In this document: piece by piece, positions 33,153 to 42,088 of the stretch
Layout of the letters: the number at the start of each line of letters is the position of its first letter
Position numbering within the stretch: the first letter of the stretch is position 1
Origin: Streptomyces sp. R28
GTDB lineage: Bacteria; Actinomycetota; Actinomycetes; Streptomycetales; Streptomycetaceae
DNA: 64,000 nt
Assembly: GCF_041052385.1 (NCBI RefSeq)
Contig: NZ_CP163439.1
Coordinates: forward strand, 8,235,001-8,299,000
Direction of reading: 5' to 3'
Translations under genes and position numbers: made by a program
The notes under the pieces: generated by a model
The model's input: the letters and a program-made list of their open reading frames with translations, nothing else
Told to the model about the DNA's origin: nothing
Database searches by the model: none

Positions 33153-34106
33153 ATGAAGCTTTCGCGCCATTTTCGCCGGTCGCTGGTCCTGACACCGCTG
33201 CTGCTGGCACAGGTCGCCCTCGCCGTTCCCGCCCACGCCGACAATACCCAGCACAACCCCTCCTGGGGACTGGACCGGATCGACCAGCGGGACCTGCCAC
33301 TCGACGACTTGTACACCTACGACCGCTGGGCCGGCCTGGGCACCGACGTCTACGTCCTCGGCACCGGGATCAAGGTCACCCACCAAGAGTTCAGCGGCCG
33401 AGCCATCTGGGGTTACAACGCCGTGCATGGCAGCGCGAACGCCGATAAAAACGGGGAGGGAACCCACCTGGCGGGACTGGTCGGCGGCACGCGCTATGGC
33501 GTCGCCAAGAGGGCCACGCTCATCGCCGTCAAAGTGTTGGGCGACAACGGAAGCGGCACCGACACGGACCTCATCGACGGTATCCAGTGGGCGGTCCGCC
33601 GCGCGGTGCGCGGTGGGAGCACGAATCGATCCGTCGTCCTCATCAGCAGCAGCTCGAGTGGCCTCAGCCCTGCGGTGAACAAAGCCGTGGCTGCTGCGGT
33701 CAATGCCGGTGTCGTCGTGGTCGTCCCAGCGGGCAACAGCAACAGCGACGCCAGCAGCTTCAGCCCCGCATCGGAGCCACTGGCCATCACGGTGGGCGCC
33801 CTCGCCCACGGCATCCTCAACAACGCGGAGACCAAGACCCTCTCCTCCAACAACGGGAAGTCCCTCGACCTCTTCGCCCCCGGCGCGGACATGCCCAGCG
33901 CGTGGATCGGCTCCGACACCGCCACCCAGAAGCGGAGCGGCACCGGCGTCGCCGCCGCCCTTGTCGCCGGCACCGCAGCTAGCCGCCTCCTTACCGGGCC
34001 GAACCCGGGCGCTGTCGCGACTCAGCTCATCAGCTCCGCCACCACCGGCCACATGATCAGCCTCGGCCTCACCGGAACGCCCAACCGCATCCTCTACAGC
34101 CGCTGA
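33153..34106 (+). CDS. Secreted subtilisin-like (S8) pseudoprotease
   Basis: A 317-residue secreted S8-fold protein. A signal peptide (RRSLVLTPLLLAQVALAV...HA) is followed directly by the mature proteinase-K-like core with no I9 propeptide. All three catalytic positions are changed: the DTG box reads VYVLGTGIKVTHQEF (Asp to Gly), the HGTH box reads GEGTHLAGLVGG (His to Glu), and the GTSMA box reads SGTGVAAALVAG (Ser to Gly). The oxyanion Asn box (VVPAGNSNSDASSF) and the fold-defining SLDLFAPGADMPSAW are kept. It cannot be a serine protease by the known mechanism. A binding, inhibitory or scaffold role is possible. ATG 33153 has GGAG nine to twelve bases upstream. Confidence 0.85.
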   Translation: MKLSRHFRRSLVLTPLLLAQVALAVPAHADNTQHNPSWGLDRIDQRDLPLDDLYTYDRWAGLGTDVYVLGTGIKVTHQEFSGRAIWGYNAVHGSANADKNGEGTHLAGLVGGTRYGVAKRATLIAVKVLGDNGSGTDTDLIDGIQWAVRRAVRGGSTNRSVVLISSSSSGLSPAVNKAVAAAVNAGVVVVVPAGNSNSDASSFSPASEPLAITVGALAHGILNNAETKTLSSNNGKSLDLFAPGADMPSAWIGSDTATQKRSGTGVAAALVAGTAASRLLTGPNPGAVATQLISSATTGHMISLGLTGTPNRILYSR

Positions 34107-34509
34107 CACTCTTGTGCCCGCGGGTCTGTACGGTCTTCGGCTGGACAGACCTGCCCCGAATCTTGAGGTTCAGACACAGGCTCTGACGCTCATGGAAGCG
34201 GGCGGCGGCGGAGACGGACTGGAGACGCGCCATGTTCGGCGGCCGGCCGGTTCCGCAGGGGGAAGTGGCCGCGCTACGCGGAGAGGTTGGAGAAGGGCTC
34301 ACTGGCCAAAGTCACAGATCAGTAGATTCGGCCAGTTCATGCGATTAGGTGGTTTACGTCAGGACTGTGCGCACACTGCCACAGGTTTCTGTTTCCTGGT
34401 GGCGAGACGCGGGGGTGGTCACAACAGGGAGCGGATACTGCGACGTCCTGCTGCTGCGTGTCGGCTGTCCTCCCGCTCGTTGAACACCGACCAGTGTCAG
34501 GAGCGCAGA
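34107..34509. other. Upstream region of the prenyltransferase-terpene synthase gene
   Basis: About 400 bp without a convincing gene; in-frame upstream codons of the terpene gene are non-homologous filler. It contains a TGTGCGCACA palindrome near 34365 and an AT-richer segment 34305-34350, a plausible promoter. Confidence 0.4.
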
Positions 34510-36594
34510 ATGCCACCCTCTGGGATTGACCCGGCCGTTTTTCCGTGTCTGGAGGCGGACTTGGACAGGGTCCGTGACGCTCTGGGGCCGGTGCGTATCC
34601 AGGGCCGGCCCGAACTCGACGCGCTCACTCAGGAAGGGCCCGGTACGTCCCGTGGCCTGGTCCGTCCCACCCTTGCTCTGCTCTCGTACTACGTTCTTAC
34701 GGATCCTTCGGCGCCGGCCGATGACCGGGCCGTGCGTGCCGCTGCGGCCGTCGAACTGCTGCACCTGGGCGCGCTCTATCACGATGACGTCGTGGACCAT
34801 GCTCACGAGCGCCGGGGCCGCCCCAGCGCCAACGCGGTGTGGGGTGAGCACCTCGCCATCCTCGCCGGGGACTGCGTGATGCTCACCGGCCTCAACATGC
34901 TGGCGCAGCTCGGTCAGCGTGAAGTCATCGCCGGGACGATGGCGAACGAGCGGATGTGCGCCGGCATGGTGATGGAGGCGGCCGACCTGCATTCGGCCTC
35001 GCGCAGCGAGCAGGCATACTTCGACGCGATCGACGGCAAGACGGCGCAACTGTTCGCCCTGGCCTGCCGGGTGGGAGCAATGCAGGCGAACAGGGAGAGT
35101 GGCCGACAGGACGGCCGGCAGGAGGACCGGGAGGAGGCGCTGGCCGGGTTCGGCTGGCAGTTCGGGCGCGCCTATCAGCTGCGCGATGACATCCTCGATC
35201 TGACCTCCACCGCCGAGGAGTTGGGCAAGCCCGTCAACACGGATCTGTCCGAGGGCGTCTACACCCTGCCGGTGATCCGCGCGGCTTCCCGCGACCGCGA
35301 CCGCGACCTCGGCCGCCTTCTGGGCAAGGAGCTGACACAGGAGGAGGCCGCACGCGCCCGGGACCTCGTTCTCGCCTCGGGGGCTGTGCAGGAGGCACAG
35401 GCGGTGGCCGAGGCGCACATGGCCAGGGCCATTGATGAGCTCTCCCGCTTTGCCGATCGCGCCCATGCGCTCGATGGGCTGACGGCCTACGCGCAGGCCG
35501 TACTCGACCGGCCGGCTGCTTCCCGCCCCGTGACCGTTCCCCGCCAGGTCCGGCAGGCACCCCAGCCGCAGGACAGCACGCAGGCTCAGCAGGTCACGCA
35601 GTGGGTGAAGGGCTGGCTCGTGGACACCGGCATCCCCGCCACCCCGGCCGAGGCCGATCACCACCGGCTGACGGGCTCTCTGTCGATGATCGAGCGGGTC
35701 CTTCCCCGGGTGGCGGAGGGAGCCACCAACGCCGATGGCAGCGACGATGGCCTCCTCGAGAGGAAGCGGACCAGTGCAGCCTTGGGCACGGTGTTCGGTG
35801 TGTGGGACGACCTGTTCGAGGATCCGCAGCTGACAGACCCACAAGCCGTCACCGCACTGAGGGAAGGACTGGTGGCGACACTGCGCCAGGATCCGGGCAA
35901 ACCCTGGACACCCGGCGCGATCCCGGCGTCCTGGGCCCAGTTGTGGCCGCGCCTGTGCAAAGGCAGGACAGTGCGATGGCAGGAGGCATTGCTCGACAAC
36001 ATCGAGGACTGGCTCCACGCCTGCGAGCGTGAGACGCACCACCGCATCAGCGGTTACATCCCCTCACCGGCGGACTGGCTGTCGTTGCGGAGGTCGACCG
36101 GTGGATTCGAGGTCGGCATGGCGTGCTCGGAGATCGTGCAGGACCGGGAGATGCCGCCGGCGGTGCGCAGCCACCGCATGGTCCGACGCCTTGAGGACCT
36201 CGGCTTCTTCGTCGTCTTCGCTGAGAACGACATGGTGGGAGTGGACCAGGACGAGGCAGACCAGGTCCCCTACAACCTCGTCCGGGCGATCCGTCACGAG
36301 ATGGGGTGCAGCCGCGCGGAAGCCATCGAGCGTGTGGAGCGCCAGGTGGCGGAGAAACGTGCCCAGTTCAACGCGGTATTCACGTATGTACCTGTACTCT
36401 TCCGCACGTTGCCCGGCCTCTCCGGCAAGGGAAACCGGTATGCGGCGATCTACGACATGTTGAAGCTTTTCCTTGACATGCGGCAGGAAGAGTCCGAAAG
36501 GTACCAGCCCGATACCGCAGCGGACGGCCCAGACCTGGAGCGCCTGCGCCGTGAGATCAGCCGGCCCGCCGCCCCGGCCCCGTCCACGCGCTAG
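34510..36594 (+). CDS. Polyprenyl diphosphate synthase - class I terpene synthase fusion
   Basis: A 694-residue two-domain protein. Residues 1-~340 are an all-alpha trans-prenyltransferase with both Asp-rich motifs: DDVVD (92-96, in LYHDDVVDHAHERRGRPSAN) and DDILD (226-230, in AYQLRDDILDL). Small residues (Gly-Ala) before the first motif suggest a product longer than C15. Residues ~375-690 are a bacterial class I terpene cyclase: VWDDLFED (433-438), NSE-type NDMVGVDQDE (573-582, Gly at the Ser position and Asp at the Glu position), an Arg at 527 exactly 46 before the NSE Asn (diphosphate sensor), and a C-terminal RY (664-665). ATG 34510 follows AGGAG. It probably makes and cyclises its own isoprenyl diphosphate. 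Confidence 0.9.
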   Translation: MPPSGIDPAVFPCLEADLDRVRDALGPVRIQGRPELDALTQEGPGTSRGLVRPTLALLSYYVLTDPSAPADDRAVRAAAAVELLHLGALYHDDVVDHAHERRGRPSANAVWGEHLAILAGDCVMLTGLNMLAQLGQREVIAGTMANERMCAGMVMEAADLHSASRSEQAYFDAIDGKTAQLFALACRVGAMQANRESGRQDGRQEDREEALAGFGWQFGRAYQLRDDILDLTSTAEELGKPVNTDLSEGVYTLPVIRAASRDRDRDLGRLLGKELTQEEAARARDLVLASGAVQEAQAVAEAHMARAIDELSRFADRAHALDGLTAYAQAVLDRPAASRPVTVPRQVRQAPQPQDSTQAQQVTQWVKGWLVDTGIPATPAEADHHRLTGSLSMIERVLPRVAEGATNADGSDDGLLERKRTSAALGTVFGVWDDLFEDPQLTDPQAVTALREGLVATLRQDPGKPWTPGAIPASWAQLWPRLCKGRTVRWQEALLDNIEDWLHACERETHHRISGYIPSPADWLSLRRSTGGFEVGMACSEIVQDREMPPAVRSHRMVRRLEDLGFFVVFAENDMVGVDQDEADQVPYNLVRAIRHEMGCSRAEAIERVERQVAEKRAQFNAVFTYVPVLFRTLPGLSGKGNRYAAIYDMLKLFLDMRQEESERYQPDTAADGPDLERLRREISRPAAPAPSTR

Positions 36595-36603
36595 CCCCGG
36601 GAA

Positions 36604-36805
36604 CTAGTGCCGCGACAGGCAACGTTCGCCCCGTCGCGACGCCCGGCACGCTCCCCCACTGCCTCAAGGGCGTGGGAGGTGCCCCCACTCGCCGCACCGG
36701 CCGGAAACCCAAGTACGCCCAGTACGAGGGCTTCCGGCCGGCACGCCGAGAGCACGCACCGGACGCCGCTCCTTCACGGACAAACGTTGCCTGCCGCGGC
36801 ACTAG
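36604..36805. mobile_element. MITE-like element with 23-bp terminal inverted repeats
   Basis: A 202-bp non-coding unit. The left end starts CTAGTGCCGCGACAGG and runs to CAACGTT at 36626; the right end (36783-36805) is its reverse complement with one mismatch (A to G). The ends carry CTAG. The interior holds a self-complementary GGGAGGTGCCCCC segment and a patch I recognise as recurrent in Streptomyces genomes (GTACGCCCAGTACGAGGGCT type). No transposase is encoded, so a related full element would be needed to move it. It lies six bases after the terpene gene stop and may also act as its terminator. Confidence 0.75.
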
Positions 36806-36852
36806 AGGAACACGGTGTCCGCGCGCGGGCTGCTGGTGCAGGGACACCATCC

Positions 36853-37668
36853 TCATCGATTCGCCGCCCTCCCGAACGGCACCGTGCCGGCATCCGCCTG
36901 TCGGCCGATCCGTACAGCGGCTGTCAGAGCGGACCGGGTACGCCGGTGGAAGGCCAGCAGGCCGATGAGGCCGATGGCGGTGAACCAGGCCAGCTGGACG
37001 GCGAAGTCCACCGCCGGCGCGGTGGAGGAGAAGCCCGCGGCTGTCGCGGCCTGCATGGCACCGTAGGAGGGCAGCCAGCGCACCATGTCGCTGCCCGCCC
37101 CTCCGCTGGCGAGGGGATTCTGCAAGCCCAGGTCCACGACACTGATCATCACAACGGCGAACATGCCCTCCACCTCCCGGCGCAGGAGCGTGCCGAGGGC
37201 GACGCCCAGCGCGCCGTAGGTCATCGCCGTGCAAAACAGCGCCGCGCCGAGCAGCACGGGCTGCCTGGGCGACCAGAAGCAGCAGATGACCGCGGTGGCG
37301 TAGGAACAGACCACCACTGACGCGATGACCAGGCAGGCGACCTTCGCCAGCCCCAGCGGAACCCGGGGGAACCCGGCCATGGACAGACGCCGGTCGAAGG
37401 CCCCATTGCTGAAGGTCGCCGCGAACATCATGAACCCGATGATCAGCGTGACCCCGTTCAGCGCCCCGGTGATCTGGGTGATCTTGTCACCTCCGGCGGT
37501 CAGCACGTGACCGGTGCCGTGCAGCCGGAACTGCACCGGCTCCTTGGCGATGGCCCAGCCAGTCATCATGACCCACACCGGCAGAAACACCGCCACGAGC
37601 AACATGGCGAACCGGTTCCTGGCGTGCTCCACCAGGCCATAACGCGTGGCGATCTTGAACAGCCGCAT
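36853..37668 (-). CDS. ABC-2 type transporter permease
   Basis: A 271-residue membrane protein with about six hydrophobic segments (for example NRFAMLLVAVFLPVWVMMTG, GVTLIIGFMMFAATF, AVQLAWFTAIGLIGLLAF), typical of the permease of an ABC-2 exporter. The start codon (37666-37668) lies 8 bp after the ATPase stop, so the two form an operon. The genes are convergent with the terpene synthase gene, across the MITE. Export of a terpenoid or self-protection is conceivable, but only proximity supports it. Confidence 0.8.
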   Translation of the reverse strand: MRLFKIATRYGLVEHARNRFAMLLVAVFLPVWVMMTGWAIAKEPVQFRLHGTGHVLTAGGDKITQITGALNGVTLIIGFMMFAATFSNGAFDRRLSMAGFPRVPLGLAKVACLVIASVVVCSYATAVICCFWSPRQPVLLGAALFCTAMTYGALGVALGTLLRREVEGMFAVVMISVVDLGLQNPLASGGAGSDMVRWLPSYGAMQAATAAGFSSTAPAVDFAVQLAWFTAIGLIGLLAFHRRTRSALTAAVRIGRQADAGTVPFGRAANR

Positions 37669-37676
37669 CCCGCGCC

Positions 37677-38282
37677 TCACCGCACGTCCTCCTGCCGTCC
37701 GTGCAGCACACCGTCCCGCAACCGCCACACCTGATCGAGCCGATCGGTGTCGTAGGCCAGATGCGAGACGACGAGGACCGATCGGCCGGCCACACGCAGG
37801 TCTCCGACCAGATCCCAAAAGCGCAGGTACGTCTCCCAGTCGAAGCCCTGGTACGGCTCGTCCAGCAGCAGCACCTGCGGGTCGTGCATCACCGCGAGCG
37901 TCAGGTTCAGCTTCTGCCGCGTGCCGCCACTGAGCGTCCCCACCAGGACGCCGGCGTACTGGTCGAAACCCAGGATCTCCATGACCTCCTCGGCCCGCCG
38001 CAGATCCGCAACGTCATAGGCCGCAGCGAAGAAGTCCAGGTGCTGGCGCACCGTGAACGCGTCGTTGAGCACCACCTGCTGAGGGCAGTACCCGAACCGC
38101 CCACCGTGCCGGACCGTGCCCCGGTCCGGTCGCAGCTCCCCCGAAAGGATCTTCAGCAGCGTCGACTTGCCCGCCCCGTTCTCGCCGACGATGCCCACCA
38201 CCGACCCCGCGGGCAGCGCCACGTCGATACCGCGCAGTACCCTCCGAACGCCGTAGGAATGATGGACTCCCTCTGCCTCCAT
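37677..38282 (-). CDS. ABC transporter ATP-binding protein
   Basis: A 201-residue ATPase with Walker A (GIVGENGAGKST), a Q-loop region (FGYCPQQVVLND), the signature LSGGTRQKL, Walker B (VLLLDEPYQGFD) and the H-loop (VVSHLAYDTDRL). It is short but complete, in the style of drug/natural-product efflux ATPases. The ATG at 38280-38282 follows GGGAGGGGGG; the longer upstream frame is not conserved-looking. It is the first gene of the exporter pair. Confidence 0.85.
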   Translation of the reverse strand: MEAEGVHHSYGVRRVLRGIDVALPAGSVVGIVGENGAGKSTLLKILSGELRPDRGTVRHGGRFGYCPQQVVLNDAFTVRQHLDFFAAAYDVADLRRAEEVMEILGFDQYAGVLVGTLSGGTRQKLNLTLAVMHDPQVLLLDEPYQGFDWETYLRFWDLVGDLRVAGRSVLVVSHLAYDTDRLDQVWRLRDGVLHGRQEDVR

Positions 38283-38765
38283 CAACGCCCCCCTCCCTCG
38301 GCCCCGCTGTAGGCCAGATGGATGTCCCACAACTGCCAACGAACCAACGGCCGCAAAGAAACGTGGCAAGGCGGGACCGGCCGTCACAGGAAGATGCTTG
38401 TGACGAGGGGATGGGCGGAGCGGAGCGCAGTGCGCGCCGGAGATCGGGGCGCACTCACCGGTATTGCGCGCCGGGCGAGGACCATCGCACGGATCACCAG
38501 CTCCCAGGGCAGCCCGCAGCAGATGATCACAACTGATCGCTCCGCAGAGTGACCGCAGAGCAACATCGGCGGCGTTTGCCGATAAGCGTGCTGATTTGCC
38601 TCCTGTGCTGCGTTGTCACATTCGGCTCACCAGCGAGTGCTTCCGCTTCGGCGTCGGAATCTGTCCACAGGCTGATCGTTTTGGCGTCCTTTCCGGGCCT
38701 AGGTGTCCGCTTTTGGCGGCACCGTCGCGCCCACGCACACCCGTGTACGAAGGCCGTTGGACGGC
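38283..38765. other. Intergenic region between ABC exporter and tra remnant
   Basis: About 480 bp separating divergent units. No gene is convincing. The stretch just before the tra remnant (38650-38765) should carry its promoter and, in Streptomyces plasmids, often a KorA-type operator, which I could not identify. Confidence 0.35.
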
Positions 38766-40245
38766 ATGGCGCAGACGAAGTTCGACAAGCAGGTAGAGGA
38801 GACCGCCGAAGCCGTGATGTTCGGCATCGGCCGCTTCCTGGCAGGCCGGGACATGGACGGCATCAAGCGGACCGACGCCACGTTCTGGCGCCCCGGCACA
38901 CGCGTCCTGCCCAAGGTCGAAGGCCGCGTTGGCCGGTCGTCGTACCGGGGCCGGGTGGCAGCGGCTCACCTTCCGCATCAGCGGTCTTGGTACGGCGGCC
39001 GGTGGCGGCTGGGGGCTGTGGGAGCACCAGGAGGCGGTCCGCACCTGGTGGGAGAACCCGGACGCTGTCCCCCTCGCGGCATTTCAGACCGGCGGGATCA
39101 GCGTGGCCTCCGCCGCGGCCGCCGGCGGACTCGCGTACGGGCTGCTGACCCGTGAGCGCCGCGAGCTGATGCGCGAGTGGGTGACGCCGCTGCACCAGGC
39201 GCTCGCCGTGCCGCTGGGGATCGCGGAGCAGACCGACCCGCGCCGCTACCTCCACGTCCCGCGCAACTTCAGCGACGTTGACGCTCAGATACGCGTCGAC
39301 CTGCCGGTGTCCTTGCGGTTCTCCCGCGACCTGGTCGCCGACCTCATCACCCAGAAACTCGCCCTGGAGGGCGTGACGTTCTCCTGGCACCCGGCCGGAC
39401 GCAAGCCGTATGTGCTGGTGAAGAAGACCCGCAAGCCCCCGAAGAAGGCCGCCTTCAAGGACCCCAAGGTGCTTGAGCTGGTGGCCAAGGCCCCGGAGTC
39501 CGCGCCCCTCATCGGCATCGGCACCGGAGGCAAGACCGTCGCCGTCGACCTGGACGCCGAATCACCGCACATCCTCGTCAACGCGAGCACGGGCGGCGGC
39601 AAGTCGGTGACCCTGCGCTGCATCACCTGCCAGATGCTCCACCATGGCTCGCAGGCCTTCATCCTCGACTACAAGCGGATCTCCCACCCCTGGGCGCGCG
39701 GCATACCCGGCGTCACCTACTGCGCCGACATCGCCGACATCCACGACGCCCTGGTCCAACTCGGCTGGGAAGGCCGGCGCCGAACACGCGTCGCCGACGA
39801 ACTCGGCATCGACGCCGACCCGGACGACATCGGCCGGCTGCTGATCCTCCTGGAAGAGGTCAACGCCACCCTGCGGCAGCCGGCCCGCCACTGGGAGACG
39901 GTCCGCCAGCCGGGCGAGCTGAGGGTGTCTCCGGCTTTCACCGCGCTGACCGACGTCCTGTTCGCCGGCGGCATGGTCCGCATGCACGTGTTCTTCGACG
40001 GCGACCCCACCCTCAGCGTCCCCGGGCTGGAAGGCCGCGAGCAGTTCTCCACCGTCATCCTCGGGTGGGTTCCCACCGTCACCTGGCGCAGGTTCGCTCC
40101 GGCGGCCGGCCCTGCCCTCAAGGACCGCGGGCGCCTGAACCGGGGCCGCGTCCACGTCGTACAGGGCGGCGACACCGTCCGCCAGACGCAGGTGCTGAAC
40201 CTGACCGGCCCCGAAGCCCTCGCGCGGGCTACCGGCGTCTGCTGA
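38766..40245 (+). pseudogene. FtsK/SpoIIIE-like conjugal transfer protein (Tra), frameshifted
   Basis: A Tra-type DNA translocase as found in Streptomyces AICEs. The N-terminus (FDKQVEETAEAVMFGIGRFL, then WRPGTRVLPKVEGR) is in one frame. From ~38955 homology continues one frame over (GWQRLTFRISGLGT), so a single-base indel separates them. The motor part has Walker A (LVNASTGGGKSVTLRCITCQ), Walker B-like RLLILLEEVNATLR, and a C-terminal FSTVILGWVPTVTW box. If the frameshift is real the gene is dead; if read through, the second frame could start at the TTG near 38929. Such proteins pump double-stranded DNA between mycelia. Confidence 0.72.
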
Positions 40246-40264
40246 CTGCGTCCGGACACACCAC

Positions 40265-40295
40265 GGGCCCCGGGGAGACGACCTCCCCGGGGCCC
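40265..40295 (+). terminator. Hairpin terminator after tra
   Basis: Arms GGGCCCCGGGGAG and CTCCCCGGGGCCC form a perfect 13-bp stem with a 5-nt loop, 20 bp after the tra stop. Confidence 0.8.
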
Positions 40296-40353
40296 GGTGT
40301 ATGGAGTCGTGCTGTTCAACGACGGCGCGACGCCCTCGTCACGCCTCGGGCTG

Positions 40354-40647
40354 TCAAGGGTCCACCTGGCGCAGGCAGTACACGCACCTGGAAGCCGAGT
40401 CGACGCGGCCCATGCACTGACGGCAGTCCCCGCGTTCACGCACCGGCCCCTGGCCGTCCGCGCAACCCGGACAGGTCATCACCGGCTGCCGGAAGCCGAA
40501 GCTGACCACCCACCCCTCGCCCTGGGCGGTATCACGCGCCAGCTGCGAGACCTCGGAGGCGGAGCGCGCGTCGTCGCCGGTCTCCACCGCCAGATAGACG
40601 GCGCAGCAGTCGTCGGTGTCGCACACGACAGCCACTCCTGTAGGCAT
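40354..40647 (-). CDS. Cysteine-rich small protein (possible zinc ribbon)
   Basis: A 97-residue protein with VVCDTDDCCAVYLAVE, an ETGDDARSASEVSQLARDTA helix, and three CxxC pairs late (MTCPGCADG, DCRQCMG, RCVYCLRQ). The Cys spacing suggests one or two zinc ribbons. The ATG at 40645-40647 has GAGAGGGG upstream. I do not know the family. It lies antisense between two tra-derived segments of the old mobile element. Confidence 0.5.
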   Translation of the reverse strand: MPTGVAVVCDTDDCCAVYLAVETGDDARSASEVSQLARDTAQGEGWVVSFGFRQPVMTCPGCADGQGPVRERGDCRQCMGRVDSASRCVYCLRQVDP

Positions 40648-40970
40648 TCGATCCCCTCTCCAGCCTCAACTGCGCCCAACGGGAACCATCTTGCTCAAGT
40701 GCACGGCCTCGCACTGGTCTCCCCACAGAAAAGGCCGGCCACCGCTCGGGCGTCAGGAAGACGACGCCCCGGTACCCGGGCCGGTACAAGTACGCGGCCC
40801 GGGCGGTATGGCTCGGGGCACTCACCAGTCATCAGGAGCGCTGCCCACCCACGCGATGGACTGGCCGTCGCTGTTGTGCCCCCAGCGCGGTTCCTCCATC
40901 GAGGTCTCGTGCCCCTCGTCAAGGACGCAGATTCTCCCCCACCGGCCTGGACACCATCCCCCGGTCACGC

Positions 40971-41291
40971 ACCGCGGCAACGTCGCCGGCATCCACGACG
41001 CCCTGGTCGGCCTCGCCTCCGAGCTGAAGCGCCGCACCGCCCTCGACGGTGACCTCGACGACGTGCCGCGCCTGATGGTCGTGATCGACCGGGCCGACGC
41101 CCCCCTGCGGCAGCTCACCCGCTACTGGGAGACGGTCCGGCAGAAGTACGACCTCAAGAAGTCCCCGGCCGTCGCCGCCCTCGAGGCCGTTCTGTACGAG
41201 GGGCGCTCGTCCCGACGGCGCGATCATCGCCACCACCGGCCCGCACCGGTGGGCAGGAGAGCCGGTCCGCGTACTGGACCTCACTCCCTAG
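40971..41291 (+). pseudogene. Second, partial Tra/FtsK remnant
   Basis: GIHDALVGLASELKRRTALD, LMVVIDRADAPLRQLTRYWE and KKSPAVAALEAVLYEG align with the motor region of the tra gene at 39742-39960 (IHDALVQL, NATLRQPARHWETVRQ, SPAFTALTDVLF). Walker A is missing and the tail continues in another frame (GEPVRVLDLTP). It is a diverged duplicate or a fragment of another element's tra gene. Confidence 0.6.
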
Positions 41292-41401
41292 CCCGCCCCG
41301 AGCACGTCTGCGCCCTCGCTGTGAGCGCCGCCCCTCCTTCTCCACGCCAAGTGCCGCTCTGACACAGTTCTCGTAGGTCAACTTGAGAGGTGGGACGGGA
41401 A

Positions 41402-41677
41402 ATGGGTGCACAGTCTGAGGTGGTCAGTGAGGTTGCGGAGCTTGCTCGTCTGCAGCGCGCATTAGGGCGCTCCATGTTCTCGGTAACCCTCAAGCTGAAT
41501 CCCGTCTTCATGAGCAGCAGTGGGGCAAAGGAGCAGGAAGACCTGTCGGACGTAATCCAGCATGTTGAACGTCACGGCTGGATGCTTGAGCAGACGAGCG
41601 CCTTCTCTAAGCTCGACGTCGGAGAGATGGTCCTCCTGGTCTTCCGAGCCCAAGCCATAAGTCATCCCGGCGTGTAG
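41402..41677 (+). CDS. Small hypothetical protein
   Basis: A 91-residue protein, mostly helical at the N-terminus (EVVSEVAELARLQRALGRSM) with a later LSDVIQHVERHGWMLEQTSA and MVLLVFRA. ATG 41402 has GAGAGGTGG upstream. The pattern looks like real coding sequence and resembles small proteins seen in Streptomyces accessory regions. I cannot assign a function. Confidence 0.5.
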   Translation: MGAQSEVVSEVAELARLQRALGRSMFSVTLKLNPVFMSSSGAKEQEDLSDVIQHVERHGWMLEQTSAFSKLDVGEMVLLVFRAQAISHPGV

Positions 41678-41722
41678 ACCTGCGTCTAGCGAGACGGGCG
41701 AGATACGCGCAGCGGCAGACCT

Positions 41723-42088
41723 TCAGCGGCTTCGCCGGATCCGGCGGAGCCGCCGTCCCGGGGCGGCGCGGCGGGTGTGGGCGAGGTGGCAGGTCCGGCC
41801 GACCTGCAGCAGCGCGGTGGTCTTGCCGGTGGTGGCCGGCCCGGTGACGATCGGCGACGGCCGGGCGGTGGCGTGCTGGTGCCGTCCCAGAATCATCAGC
41901 GTGTGTACCTGGCGTGCCAGGGTCTCGATGGCCGGGGTGCGCACGGTGACGAACTGCGAGTGGTAGGCCAGGCGTTCCTCCAATGGCCGTGCCTGGCCCG
42001 GCTCCGGTGGCGTCGGGGCCGTTGCCGCGACGCCGAGTGCCTGTCGCATGCTCACCAACACGGTGTGGTCATGCCGCAGAGTGGCCAA
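41723..42088 (-). pseudogene. TniB-like transposition ATPase, truncated
   Basis: A 121-residue fragment with YHSQFVTVRTPAIETLARQV and a Walker A, VTGPATTGKTTALLQVGRTC. This is the N-terminal part of the AAA ATPase partner of Mu/Tn7-like transposases. The Walker B and the C-terminal two-thirds are missing; the last ~20 residues are basic filler. A transposon has been here and decayed. Confidence 0.5.
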
